The notes under the pieces are model-generated. The model saw only the letters and a list, made by a program, of their open reading frames with translations, was not told the DNA's origin and ran no database searches. From the NCBI GenBank assembly GCA_014360825.1, contig JACIWT010000003.1, positions 62,001 to 126,000 on the forward strand: DNA of 64,000 bases. The letters run 5' to 3'. Below are positions 47,377-56,575 of this stretch, in pieces. This stretch comes from Chloroflexota bacterium. GTDB lineage: Bacteria; Chloroflexota; Anaerolineae; UBA2200; JACIWT01. The position numbers and the translations under genes were made by a program. How positions within the stretch are numbered: position 1 is the first letter of the stretch; each line of letters opens with the position of its first letter.

Positions 47377-48230
47377 AAAGCGCTGTCTGCCAGAGAGGCA
47401 TAGCGGCCGCGCAACCGTTCAGGTAATAAACGAGCGATAGCAGTCATCAGTCGATCGCTGGCCCAGCGGTCGAGTTCTTCTTTGGACATACCTGGCGGGG
47501 GATGCAAGACGTAGGGCTTCCCAAATTGCACAGTCAAAATACCATCGTTCAGGTAAACACCGGCGGGCAATATTCGCAGACCGTGTTGGCAAATTCTGAG
47601 GATGAAGCGTCCTGTACCTGGCGGCGGGTCGGTAAGTGCGCCGTCGGCGCTATCTCTCCCCTCGGGAGCTAGTCCGATCATCACCTCGCCGCCCTTTTGC
47701 GCAATGGCCAGCGTTTTCCGAACCGCCTGTGCTCTCTCATGGACCTCTCCTGGCCTGGGCGGCATGGGCGGCATAGGGATACCGCCATAGCAAGTGGCCA
47801 TACGGGTGAAGAGCCATCGCGTAGTCGGGGTGATGATCAGGCTACGTAGAGCGTCTTCGTAACTCCACTGATTGGTCATGATCCAGTGTACGTCACTTTC
47901 GCCTGCTGCCCGATGATGTGCTAGTATGCTCTGGATCACGGCAGGTCCCCACCAGGAATCCGCACCGGGTGCGCTGTGGTGGTTCAGCGTGATCACCAGT
48001 GAGCCAGTTGCTGGGATGTTCTCGACTCCCAGTACGACTGGCGGGTGGGGCATATGCAAGACCAGCCACTGTGCGTCTCTGGCGATGGATCTCTTCCGTC
48101 CCAGGACTACGGCGCGAGTCACCTCGATCACTTTCACTGCGGGCAAGCGGTATGGCACGCGCGCTTCACCGGTTAATCTCCTCGTTGCTCGCTCTTTTGG
48201 TGGCGGGAAAATCAAGGTCCCCATGCTCAT
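47373..48230 (-). CDS. 1-acylglycerol-3-phosphate acyltransferase-like protein (PlsC family)
   Basis: A protein of 285 residues. Block I reads NHHSAPGAD, an NHxS start with a longer gap to Asp than the usual H-x4-D. Block III is present as LAPEGRDS, a variant of FPEGTRS. The last block resembles ILPAGVYLNDG. It probably transfers an acyl group in phospholipid or glycolipid synthesis, but the altered motif leaves the reaction open. Its stop codon shares two bases with the stop of the convergent GH36 gene. It lies 10 bp downstream of mfd. Confidence 0.7.
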   Translation of the reverse strand: MSMGTLIFPPPKERATRRLTGEARVPYRLPAVKVIEVTRAVVLGRKRSIARDAQWLVLHMPHPPVVLGVENIPATGSLVITLNHHSAPGADSWWGPAVIQSILAHHRAAGESDVHWIMTNQWSYEDALRSLIITPTTRWLFTRMATCYGGIPMPPMPPRPGEVHERAQAVRKTLAIAQKGGEVMIGLAPEGRDSADGALTDPPPGTGRFILRICQHGLRILPAGVYLNDGILTVQFGKPYVLHPPPGMSKEELDRWASDRLMTAIARLLPERLRGRYASLADSAF

Positions 48231-48240
48231 ATTGCTCCTT

Positions 48241-51200
48241 TCAAACGGTGTTGCTGCCCGGAGAACGGCTCAACGCTTTCAACAATTGTAGTAATACACC
48301 GCGCCAGGTAGCGTCTTTATCTATTGCCACCCAGATTTGTCTCTGCCCCATCCAAACGCACTGGCCAAAACTTTCTATTACTTTGCTTTCCCACGACTCG
48401 ACGGGCCGGTTCAAACGCAGTGCCAGGTGATTGTTGTCACGGCCAATGCTGTGTATGCGTGCTTGGGCCGCCAAGAGACGAATGCGCAAGACATAGAATA
48501 AGTTGTCCACTGATTGGGGTGGGTCTCCGAAGCGATCGGCTATCTCGCTCGCCGCCTCGTCAATGGCCGACAGCGTGGTTAGCCCTGCCAGCCGGTGGTA
48601 TACCCGCAAGCGCAGGTTCTCGTCCGGGATATATTCCTCTGGCAATCGTGCTTCTAAAGGCAATTCAACAGTGGGCAGAACCGGTACATCGGGCATATCG
48701 CCGCTCATTATCGTGCGTCCCTCTCGTTGCGCTCGAAGTTCCCTTACTGCCTGGGCCAGCAGCCGTGTGTAGAGGTCAAAGCCCACTGCAGCGATGTGGC
48801 CGTGCTGCTCTGTGCCTAGGATCTCGCCTGCACCGCGTATCTCTAAATCGCGCATGGCGATGCGGAACCCGGCGCCTAACTCGCTTGCCTCTAGTATGGC
48901 CTGGAGCCGGCTGCGAGAAATGGCAGAGAGGCTCTCCCGGGGGCTATAAAGGAAATAGGCGTAAGCCTGGCTCGAACTGCGTCCCACCCGCCCGCGCAAC
49001 TGGTATAGCTGCGCCAATCCGAAGGTATCGGCACGGTTGATGATAATGGTGTTCACGTTGGGAATATCCAGGCCGCTCTCGATAATCGATGTACACACCA
49101 ACACGTCGTACTTGCCGGCAGTGAAGTCCAGCATCACTTTGGAGAGTGCCTCCTCGTCCATTTGCCCATGAGCGATTGCAATTCTCGCTTCTGGGACAAT
49201 GCGCTGCAGACGCTGAGCCATCAGATGGATGCCCATGACCCGATTATGGACGAAATACACTTGCCCTCCGCGTTCCAATTCTCGCAAAATGGCTTTGCGT
49301 ATCAGTCCCTCCTCGTATGGAGCTACCTGCGTCCGAATGGGCAATCGTTGCTCTGGAGGCGTGTCAATGGTGCTCATGTCTCGGATGCCAGTGAGAGCCA
49401 GGTGCAAAGTGCGAGGGATGGGTGTGGCGGTGAGGGTGAGCACATCCACCTGCCGCCGCACTTGTTTTAACCACTCCTTGTGTGCGACACCGAAGCGCTG
49501 CTCCTCATCCACGATGACGAGCCCCAAATCCTTAAACTCCACATCTTTCTGGAGCAGGCGGTGTGTGCCAATGACAATGTCCACACCACCCTTACGTAGG
49601 CCGTCCAGCACTCGCCTTTGTTCTATTGGTGAGCAGAAGCGAGAGAGCATCTCCACCGTGATAGGAAAAGGAGCCAGGCGTTCCCTAAACGTGATAAGGT
49701 GTTGTTGTGCCAGAACGGTAGTGGGCACGAGCATTGCCACCTGCTTGCCATCCATCGCCGCCTTGAATGCTGCTCGAAGCGCGACTTCGGTCTTCCCGTA
49801 TCCTACATCCCCGCAGATGAGCCGGTCCATCGGCTTAGGCTTCTCCATGTCGGCCTTGACCTCGGCTAATGCGCGCAACTGATCCTCGGTCTCTTCGTAG
49901 GGAAAGGAGGCCTCAAGTTCAGCCTGCCAAGGCGTGTCAGGTGAAAAGGCGAACCCTTGTACCACTTCGCGGGCAGCATATAGTTCCAGTAGTTCAGAAG
50001 CGATTTCGGCTACAGCCTTTTTTGCACGGGCGCGCACTCGAGCCCAGTCAGCAGAGCCGAGGCGATGCAAGGTTGGCATACGATGACCAAGACCGATGTA
50101 GCGACTGACTCGGTCTATTTGGCTGACAGGCACATAGAGTCGGTCTCCCGCGTCGTATTCGAGGTCTAGGTACTCACGCTCCGTGCCGTCCACGACTTTG
50201 CGCACTAAACCACGATAGATTGCGATCCCGTGTTCGATATGTACGACGTAATCGCCCTCATGCAATTCGGCAAAGAAGGCTTCAGGGGCTGCTGGCCTCT
50301 TACGCTGCACAAGGCTGCGCCGACGTGCCCACCCGAATATCTCTTTGTCGGTCCAGACGATGCACGAACTCCTGGACTCCGGGAGATGCAAGGTCCACCC
50401 TTCAGCCAGAGATCCTTGCACCAGTGTCAGACTGCCGGGCGGTGGCGGGGTGGCCACATCTTCTGTGGGGGTGACGTAGAGGTCGCGTTCACGCAAGAGA
50501 TCTGCCAGACGTGAAGCCTGTCTACTGACCATGATCACTCGGTCACCGGCGGATTTCCTAACAGCGCATTTCTCGATCACGGCGTTCAATCGGCCTCCGA
50601 AATGCTCGCTGAGCCCCCAGACACCAGGTTCGATTGCTTCTTCTGTATCCTCGTCTATTCCCAGATGCAGAGCAGGTCGCCCCGTTAGCAATGAAGCCAG
50701 TTCAGGCCACTCAATATAGGGCACTGGGAAATCTGGTGGCAGTTCGCCGCTCTCCTCCAATTCAGCCCGCAAAGCGACGGCTTGCGCTTCAAGCCTCTTC
50801 GCAGCGCTCTCGCTCTCCCGTCGGTCATCGAAAACGAATAGCGTAGAGGGCGGCAAGTAATCGGATAATGTGCAGGGCTGCGGCGCCAAACATGCCAAGT
50901 AAAACTCCATTCCCCGGAAATAGACACCGGTCTCCAGTAAGGGTAGGTCGCGGTGCAGTCGGCCCTCCGATAGGCTATCTGGGCGAGCCGCCAGGTGATC
51001 CAGAAATGCTCGAGCATTTGCGGCATAACGAGGCAAAGCCTCGCTGGCAGGGATAATCTCGACCGATTCCATAAATTGCTTTGACCGCTGGCTCACCGGA
51101 TCGAAGGAGCGCAGGCTTTCTATCTCGTTGCCAGAGAATTCGATGCGGACCGGATCCTCTCGATGAGGTGGGTAGATGTCTACAATGCCGCCCCGATGAC

Positions 51201-51759
51201 TGAAAGTCCCTGCCTCTTCGACGACAGGCACAAGCTGATAACCGTGATCCAGCCAATTCCTGATCAGGTCGTTGATGTTCGCCTTTTGACCGCGATGAAG
51301 GGTCATGATACCTTGGCGCACGTATTCGGGCGGAATGGTGCAGGTCATAAACGCCCATGCCGAAGTAACGATGACGCTGCCCTCTTCTTTCCAACCGGTG
51401 GACGTCAGCCAGGCAAGGACCGATATGCGCTGGTGGATGGTCTCACCGTCCCAGGGGGTGCGGTCGTAAAACAGGGCATCAGGAGCGGGGAAATATCGCA
51501 CTCTGTCTGGTCTTGCTGACCAGATGCGCACTTGTTCGTAAGCCTGTCGTGCCTGTTCTGGACTGGGTGTGACCAACAGGATGTGCCCTGGCCAGTGGCG
51601 CTGCAGGGCAGCAATAAACGAAGGACGGGCTGCATTCAAGAGGCTTAACGTGAGAGACGACGAGCCTTGCTCTGCAGTGGCCAGCTGTTGTAGCCCATCC
51701 AGGAAACGGCGATAGTTCGCGGTGTCCTCGATTAGGGGCAAGAGTCCGCTGAGATTCAT
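48241..51759 (-). CDS. mfd: Transcription-repair coupling factor Mfd
   Basis: A protein of 1172 residues. Mfd removes RNA polymerase stalled at DNA lesions and recruits UvrA. Seen in order: a UvrB-homology N-terminal half, the RNA-polymerase-interacting CarD-like domain ([18 protein letters not shown], near residue 500), then translocase motifs [17 protein letters not shown] (Walker A), [12 protein letters not shown] (Walker B), [18 protein letters not shown], and [29 protein letters not shown]-terminal TRCF domain follows. Its start overlaps the pth stop by 4 bases. Confidence 0.97.
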   Translation of the reverse strand: MNLSGLLPLIEDTANYRRFLDGLQQLATAEQGSSSLTLSLLNAARPSFIAALQRHWPGHILLVTPSPEQARQAYEQVRIWSARPDRVRYFPAPDALFYDRTPWDGETIHQRISVLAWLTSTGWKEEGSVIVTSAWAFMTCTIPPEYVRQGIMTLHRGQKANINDLIRNWLDHGYQLVPVVEEAGTFSHRGGIVDIYPPHREDPVRIEFSGNEIESLRSFDPVSQRSKQFMESVEIIPASEALPRYAANARAFLDHLAARPDSLSEGRLHRDLPLLETGVYFRGMEFYLACLAPQPCTLSDYLPPSTLFVFDDRRESESAAKRLEAQAVALRAELEESGELPPDFPVPYIEWPELASLLTGRPALHLGIDEDTEEAIEPGVWGLSEHFGGRLNAVIEKCAVRKSAGDRVIMVSRQASRLADLLRERDLYVTPTEDVATPPPPGSLTLVQGSLAEGWTLHLPESRSSCIVWTDKEIFGWARRRSLVQRKRPAAPEAFFAELHEGDYVVHIEHGIAIYRGLVRKVVDGTEREYLDLEYDAGDRLYVPVSQIDRVSRYIGLGHRMPTLHRLGSADWARVRARAKKAVAEIASELLELYAAREVVQGFAFSPDTPWQAELEASFPYEETEDQLRALAEVKADMEKPKPMDRLICGDVGYGKTEVALRAAFKAAMDGKQVAMLVPTTVLAQQHLITFRERLAPFPITVEMLSRFCSPIEQRRVLDGLRKGGVDIVIGTHRLLQKDVEFKDLGLVIVDEEQRFGVAHKEWLKQVRRQVDVLTLTATPIPRTLHLALTGIRDMSTIDTPPEQRLPIRTQVAPYEEGLIRKAILRELERGGQVYFVHNRVMGIHLMAQRLQRIVPEARIAIAHGQMDEEALSKVMLDFTAGKYDVLVCTSIIESGLDIPNVNTIIINRADTFGLAQLYQLRGRVGRSSSQAYAYFLYSPRESLSAISRSRLQAILEASELGAGFRIAMRDLEIRGAGEILGTEQHGHIAAVGFDLYTRLLAQAVRELRAQREGRTIMSGDMPDVPVLPTVELPLEARLPEEYIPDENLRLRVYHRLAGLTTLSAIDEAASEIADRFGDPPQSVDNLFYVLRIRLLAAQARIHSIGRDNNHLALRLNRPVESWESKVIESFGQCVWMGQRQIWVAIDKDATWRGVLLQLLKALSRSPGSNTV

Positions 51760-52340
51760 CCCCGTGCCTGATCATTTATAACAACGGCATTAAACCGGTT
51801 CATGGCAGCAGTAATCCCCTCGGTCAGGAAACAAACCATAGCCGCGACTGCCTCATCGTAGGCGCGTTTCATGAGGGTCCACTGTGTCCGAGTGAAATTT
51901 CGTAAGACGTACATCTCTGGATCGCCCCGTACGGGCCGACCGATGCCCACTCGAAGTCGGGGAAATTCTTGAGTCCCCAGTGCCTGTATAACGGAGAGCA
52001 TCCCCTTGTGGCCTCCAGCGCCTCCGCTGGCTCGCAGTCGAATGTGACCCAGTGGCAAATCCAAATCATCATACACCACTAGCAGATCTTCTAGTCCAAC
52101 TTGATACCACTGCACAAGGGAACGCACTGATTGGCCGCTCAAGTTCATGAAAGTGAGCGGCTTTGCCAGTACAACAGCGACGTCCTCTATTTCCCCCTGT
52201 GCAGTAAGGGCTTTGAACTGTATCTTGTCGAATGAGAGTGCATAAACTGCAGCCAGGGCATCTACGCACTGGAAGCCCACATTATGTCGGCTCTTAGCAT
52301 ACTTTTGGCCTGGGTTGCCTAATCCCACGATCATTTTCAC
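51756..52340 (-). CDS. pth: Peptidyl-tRNA hydrolase
   Basis: A protein of 194 residues. It frees tRNA from peptides dropped by ribosomes. Seen: MIVGLGNPGQKYAKSRHNVGF with the catalytic His, KPLTFMNLSGQSV, VVYDDLDLPLGHIRLRASGGAGGHKG with the catalytic Asp, and RVGIGRP. GTG 52340 gives the usual M-K-x-I-V-G-L-G-N-P start; ATG 52334 is equally possible. The stop overlaps the mfd start. Confidence 0.96.
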   Translation of the reverse strand: MKMIVGLGNPGQKYAKSRHNVGFQCVDALAAVYALSFDKIQFKALTAQGEIEDVAVVLAKPLTFMNLSGQSVRSLVQWYQVGLEDLLVVYDDLDLPLGHIRLRASGGAGGHKGMLSVIQALGTQEFPRLRVGIGRPVRGDPEMYVLRNFTRTQWTLMKRAYDEAVAAMVCFLTEGITAAMNRFNAVVINDQARG

Positions 52341-52429
52341 CTTGCATCTTCTCCAACACTTGTAGGGGCTAATCTTGCTGACTAGCCCCTCGCTGTGCAA
52401 ACTTCCTTTTGGATGTAAGACGAATTAGT

Positions 52430-53092
52430 TTACATAAAACGACGCAGCGCAAATAGGATGCCGACTACGATTACCGCCGCTATCATAATTTGTGCGCCCA
52501 TACAAAACGCACTTTGCCAAGCCTTCACATCGAGTAAGGTAGAAAGATCGCCAATTGGTGGTCGGGCGAGGGTAGGGGTAGGCGATGGCAATGTCAATGG
52601 CGTTCCAGGGATGATAAAGGTTGGCGTTGCTGCCGGGAGCGGAGTGTAGGTCGCTGTGGCTGTCAGGGTGGGCATCGGTGTGTCCGTCGGAATGGCGTTG
52701 GCGACGGAAATCTGGCGGACGTAATATTCCTGATAGTTACCCGTCTTATCCACTACCCGCAAAAGAAGGCTGTAACTACCATCTGGGATGTTCTGGGTAT
52801 TCCATGTTTCCAGATAGCCGTCAACGACCTGGTTCTCATGCAGGCCGATGAGAACCCAGCGATTCTCCGGATTCGGTTCGGGTGCAAAATAAACCTCATA
52901 TTTCCAAAAATTCGGGTGGGTGGCTGAGCCAGTGATGACCACATTACCACGCACAACGGCGTTCATGTTTGGTGACGTGATGACCGCCTGCGCCTGATTC
53001 GCGGGCATAGCAGCCTGAATTGCTGTCATGCGTGTGTGAACAACAATAACTATGATGGTGGAAATAAGCAGGACAGCCAGTGGCTTTTTCAT
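52430..53092 (-). CDS. Exported Ig-like protein with Pro/Thr stalk and C-terminal membrane helix
   Basis: A protein of 220 residues. N-terminal signal (about 4-25), then a beta-rich domain (about 35-130: ITSPNMNAVVRGNVVITGSATHP, VLIGLHENQVVDGYLETWNT, IPDGSYSLLLRVVDKTGNY) of bacterial Ig-like type. A Pro/Thr-rich stalk (about 137-180) and a final hydrophobic helix with RRFM (about 195-220) follow. This puts the Ig-like domain outside the cell on a stalk. ATG 53092-53090 is chosen; the frame stays open upstream across its promoter. Function unknown. Confidence 0.72.
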   Translation of the reverse strand: MKKPLAVLLISTIIVIVVHTRMTAIQAAMPANQAQAVITSPNMNAVVRGNVVITGSATHPNFWKYEVYFAPEPNPENRWVLIGLHENQVVDGYLETWNTQNIPDGSYSLLLRVVDKTGNYQEYYVRQISVANAIPTDTPMPTLTATATYTPLPAATPTFIIPGTPLTLPSPTPTLARPPIGDLSTLLDVKAWQSAFCMGAQIMIAAVIVVGILFALRRFM

Positions 53093-53132
53093 GGCGCTGT
53101 GCACTCCCTCAATGAACACATGGTTAAACGAA

Positions 53133-53161
53133 AGTTTACCATAGAACATCTCTATTGGCAA
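53133..53161 (-). promoter_or_regulatory. Promoter for the Ig-like stalk protein gene
   Basis: On the minus strand TTGCCA (53156-53161), 17 bp, TAAACT (53133-53138), with TGG just before the -10. Confidence 0.68.
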
Positions 53162-53196
53162 CTCCAAAGCGCTAGCGTGAATACGGCGATATAGCA

Positions 53197-53228
53197 AAGA
53201 GGCTGGCCCAAAGGAAGGCCAGCCTCTT
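53197..53228 (-). terminator. Hairpin terminator after fabF
   Basis: A 12-bp perfect stem, AAGAGGCTGGCC / GGCCAGCCTCTT, with an 8-base loop, 25 bases past the fabF stop on the minus strand. There is only a weak T tract. Confidence 0.7.
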
Positions 53229-53252
53229 GCGAATTCTCGAATAGAGTTACGC

Positions 53253-54506
53253 TTATACGCCGTCCACACGGCGCATCACCAATGTGGCGTTTTGTCCGCC
53301 AAAGCCGAAGCCATTGATCAGAACTGCATCCACTCGCGTCTTGCGGGCAACTTTGGGTACATAGTCTAAGTCGCATTCTGGGTCCGGCGTTTCGAGGTTG
53401 ATGGTGGGTGGGATGATGTTATCCCGCATGGATAGTACCGCTGCCACTGTAGAGATGGCTCCTGCCGCTCCCAGCATGTGGCCAAGCATGGACTTGTTGG
53501 CGCTGACGGGTATCCGGTAAGCCTGCTCGCCGAAGACGGCCTTGATGGCCAGCGTCTCAGACACATCATTCAAGGGTGTGCCGGTCCCATGGGGTATAAT
53601 GAGATCTATCTCGTCCGGTGACATCCCAGCGTCAGCAATGGCCGCCCTCATAGCACGCGCTGCTCCATCGCCAGTAGGGTCCGGCGCCACAAGATGGTAG
53701 GCATCCTCCGTCAGCGCATAGCCTACTATTTCAGCCAGAATCGGTGCATCTCTACGCATGGCGTGTTCCCATTCCTCTAAAACGACGACTGCGGCACCAT
53801 CACTCATAACTGTGCCGTCACGGTTTTTGTCGAAGGGACGGATGGCCTTGGGAGGATTGTCTTCGTGGCCGCTGGAGAGCGCCCCCAGCCGTCCGAAAAT
53901 GGCGAAGGCAAGTGGCAACTCAACCGCCTCAGTGCCTCCCGCTAGCATTACGTCCGCATCGCCATGCTGAATACGTCGCATGGCGTCGCCGATGGCAGCA
54001 TTGCCGGTGGCACAGGCCGCCACGGGGCTCATAGTCGGACCCTTAAAGCCAAACAGGACCGCGGCGTGACACGCAGCTGTGCTGGTCAGGATGCTCGGCA
54101 AGAAAGCGGGATTCACGTGGCGCCAACCCTTCTCCCGAAAAACTGTAGCCTGCTCCACGATGGGGATAATCCCACCTATGGCACTGCCTATCTCAACCCC
54201 CACTCTGCTGGCATCCTCGCAAGCCATGTCAATTCCGGCATCTTCCATGGCTTGTTTGAGGGCTGCACACCCATATTGGGTAAACAATGCCATGCGGCGC
54301 GCCTCGCGCCGTTCGAAGTAGTTCTCAGGGTCGAAATCTACAACCTCGCCCATGACCTTGGCTGGATACTCGCTGACATCGAACCTGCTAACTCTCCGTA
54401 CGCCGGATTGTCCTTGGCAAAGTTTTTCCCAGAAGTCTGCCACTGTTAGGCCAAGAGGAGTAATAACCCCCATGCCGGTGATGACCACTCGTCTAAGTTT
54501 CGCCAT
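53253..54506 (-). CDS. fabF: Beta-ketoacyl-ACP synthase II
   Basis: A protein of 417 residues. FabF elongates fatty acids by condensing malonyl-ACP with acyl-ACP. Seen: VVITGMGVITPLG at the N-terminus, the catalytic Cys in VAACATGNAAIGDA, His in IPHGTGTPLNDVSET and His in NKSMLGHMLGAAG, and FGFGGQNATLVM near the end. The start is ATG 54506-54504 with GGAGG upstream. No acpP or fabD/fabG is adjacent. Confidence 0.95.
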   Translation of the reverse strand: MAKLRRVVITGMGVITPLGLTVADFWEKLCQGQSGVRRVSRFDVSEYPAKVMGEVVDFDPENYFERREARRMALFTQYGCAALKQAMEDAGIDMACEDASRVGVEIGSAIGGIIPIVEQATVFREKGWRHVNPAFLPSILTSTAACHAAVLFGFKGPTMSPVAACATGNAAIGDAMRRIQHGDADVMLAGGTEAVELPLAFAIFGRLGALSSGHEDNPPKAIRPFDKNRDGTVMSDGAAVVVLEEWEHAMRRDAPILAEIVGYALTEDAYHLVAPDPTGDGAARAMRAAIADAGMSPDEIDLIIPHGTGTPLNDVSETLAIKAVFGEQAYRIPVSANKSMLGHMLGAAGAISTVAAVLSMRDNIIPPTINLETPDPECDLDYVPKVARKTRVDAVLINGFGFGGQNATLVMRRVDGV

Positions 54507-54582
54507 AGGAGAGCCTCCCGAATTCATTTCCCATATATTAACACCAAAAGGGAGCAAAAGGACGTGCGGAGCCGCAGGGACT

Positions 54583-54611
54583 TTGACAAAGAGGGGTAGA
54601 GTGCGTAGAAT
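54583..54611 (+). promoter_or_regulatory. Promoter for the winged-helix regulator gene
   Basis: TTGACA (54583-54588), 17 bp, TAGAAT (54606-54611). Between it and the ATG lies TTTGGAATTTTTGGAAA (54621-54637), a direct repeat of TTGGAA that could be an operator. Confidence 0.75.
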
Positions 54612-54653
54612 TAGCCCAAAGTTTGGAATTTTTGGAAACGCCGGAGGCGTGAG

Positions 54654-55346
54654 ATGGATCTGACCCCGCGGCAGCAGGCTTTCTTATCCAAATTGGTGGA
54701 ACTGTATAACGCTGGTGGCCGCGCCGTCCACTATTCCATCGTGGCTCAGGCCCTCGGCGTGAGCCGGTATTCTGCTTATGACATGCTGCGTTTGCTGGAA
54801 ACGAAGGGCTTAGTTGCCTCCGAATATCATCTCGATAGCACTCACTCAAGTCCAGGGCGCTCATCGGTTTTCTTCTATCCTACTCATAACGCTCGGTTTT
54901 TGATGTCGCGGCATGGTGATCTGAAGGTGAACGAAGATTGGAACCGCTTCAGAGCGGAAATTTTGCAGCGACTGCGAGGAGCCTATAAGTCGGACCCATT
55001 GGAAGCCTTGCGGGATGCGCTCTCGAATCTGCGGGATTGTCGGTCGCCTCTCGAATTTTGCGCTCGCATGATCGGCGCTTTGCTTCTGAACCTCAACGGC
55101 GCTCTGGAGATTGCCAACGATCATCGCGTTCTCAGTGCCCTTCGCTCAGGTGGAGAGTGGAGCCTGGGCACATTGATAGGCCTTAGTATAGGCTCAACTC
55201 TGTCAAAAACGGGGGACGTCTCGGTACTCGACCAGCTTTTAGCCTGTACCCGGCAGTACCAACGGTATCTCCAAGAACTGAGTTACGAGAACCGCCGGCG
55301 GTTAGCAGGGTTTCTCCAAGAGGCTCTGGCTATTTTTTCGACATAG
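54654..55346 (+). CDS. Winged-helix transcriptional regulator, unknown family
   Basis: A protein of 230 residues. The first 80 residues form a helix-turn-helix: QAFLSKLVELYNAGGRAVHY, IVAQALGVSRYSAYDMLRLLE and KGLVASEYHLD, with a wing near PGRSSVFFYP. The rest is helical and may be a ligand or dimer domain (about 100-230). It is divergent from fabF, and a fabH-like gene lies 2 kb downstream, so control of lipid genes is a reasonable guess, not shown by sequence. GGAGG precedes ATG 54654. Confidence 0.7.
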   Translation: MDLTPRQQAFLSKLVELYNAGGRAVHYSIVAQALGVSRYSAYDMLRLLETKGLVASEYHLDSTHSSPGRSSVFFYPTHNARFLMSRHGDLKVNEDWNRFRAEILQRLRGAYKSDPLEALRDALSNLRDCRSPLEFCARMIGALLLNLNGALEIANDHRVLSALRSGGEWSLGTLIGLSIGSTLSKTGDVSVLDQLLACTRQYQRYLQELSYENRRRLAGFLQEALAIFST

Positions 55347-55461
55347 TGTTAAGCCATCCTCGTTGCCACTCATATCAGCAGACCCCTCGTTGCCCGTAAC
55401 TTGTGTAGCCCGATGGTGTTTCTAAAAGTGATACCTCGGGCAATAAGGTGAACCCGAGAGA

Positions 55462-56007
55462 ATGGATGTCGAAGAACGCACACTCGTGGAGAGAGCCAAG
55501 CAAGATCCATCTGCCTTTGGTATACTTTACGAGTTACACGTAGACAAGATTTACAACTACATTTATCAAAGGACGGGAAACCAACGTGATGCGGAGGATC
55601 TGACCGCTCGTACCTTCTATCGTGCTCTAGCCAACATTCGGTACTACGTTCCACGGGGTGTACCGTTTTCCGCCTGGCTCTACCGGATTGCCCACAACCT
55701 AGTTGCAAACTGGCATCGCGACCGTAGCCGGCGCAAGGTTGTTTGTCTGGACGACCTAGTTACTGCCGATGGGGAGGGCGACGGGCTTGAAGGGGTCCTC
55801 CAGAATCAGGAGCAGGAAGCAGCACTACGCCGTGCCATTCGACGTCTGAGCCCCGAGCGCCAGCAGTTGCTGATCTTGAAATTCAGCGAAGGACTGTCGA
55901 ATGCTGAGATCGGGGCCATCATGGGGCGTAGCGAGGGGGCTATCAAGTCACTTTATCATCGTACCCTTGTGGCTCTGCGTGAGGAACTACAAAACGAACA
56001 GCCGTAA
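55462..56007 (+). CDS. ECF-type RNA polymerase sigma factor 2
   Basis: A protein of 181 residues. Region 2 (about 18-85) includes AFGILYELHVDKIYNYIYQR, DAEDLTARTFYRAL and FSAWLYRIAHNLVANWHRD. Region 4 (about 120-175) includes LSPERQQLLILKFSEGLSNA and EIGAIMGRSEGAIKSLYHR. It is not close to sigma factor 1 in sequence. The next gene encodes a small membrane protein, the usual place for a regulator of the sigma factor. Confidence 0.93.
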   Translation: MDVEERTLVERAKQDPSAFGILYELHVDKIYNYIYQRTGNQRDAEDLTARTFYRALANIRYYVPRGVPFSAWLYRIAHNLVANWHRDRSRRKVVCLDDLVTADGEGDGLEGVLQNQEQEAALRRAIRRLSPERQQLLILKFSEGLSNAEIGAIMGRSEGAIKSLYHRTLVALREELQNEQP

Positions 56008-56123
56008 AAGCATTTGAGGTGAGGTGTTCCCATTCGCTTTCGTATCCGTCTCGATACGTCCATCTCTATTACAGTTCATTTCTCGCGACGACGCGAACAA
56101 AGCAAGGAGGCTTTGGTTCCAAG

Positions 56124-56465
56124 ATGGCAGTGAGTGTTGAAGATATGTTGTCTGAACATGCAGATGCACTGAATTGTGGGCAACTATATGAACCGCAAGG
56201 CACCGAAACAGTGGCCATCCTGTCGCCGCTGATAGACCTGGCCATTCGCGTAAAGTGGGTTCTGGCTCCAGCGAGGCCATCGCCACAATTTCGTGAACAA
56301 TTGCGCGCTAATCTCATGCAGATGGCCGGGCATGCGGAACTACAGCCGGTGCTGATGCACCAGGCCCCGCGGTATCAGCGCGGGTTGCTCATCGGTGCGG
56401 CAGCAGTATTTGCGGGCAGTGTTGCCTATCTATTGCGTAGCCGCATCGCGGGAAGGGCGCATTGA
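56124..56465 (+). CDS. Small single-pass membrane protein after ECF sigma 2
   Basis: A protein of 113 residues. A helical, soluble N-terminal part is followed by one hydrophobic helix near the C-terminus (RGLLIGAAAVFAGSVAYLL, about 85-103) and a basic end. The conserved-looking PSPQFREQLRANLMQMA segment resembles motifs in small proteins encoded next to ECF sigma genes. A role as anti-sigma partner is inferred from position only. The ribosome site AAGGAGG is 13 bases before ATG 56124, longer than usual. Confidence 0.6.
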   Translation: MAVSVEDMLSEHADALNCGQLYEPQGTETVAILSPLIDLAIRVKWVLAPARPSPQFREQLRANLMQMAGHAELQPVLMHQAPRYQRGLLIGAAAVFAGSVAYLLRSRIAGRAH

Positions 56466-56502
56466 TGCCCTAACCATCAACTGAATGAGGATAGCAATGA
56501 GA

Positions 56503-56540
56503 ACGGGCACCGGGGCCCGGCTCGGTGCTCGTTTTCTTTT
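56503..56540 (+). terminator. Intrinsic terminator after the ECF sigma 2 module
   Basis: ACGGGCACCG (56503-56512) pairs with CGGTGCTCGT (56523-56532, one G-U pair), followed by TTTCTTTT. Confidence 0.82.
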
Positions 56541-56575
56541 CGCAGGGTGCAAAGGCGAATTCTGGAGGTGATCAA

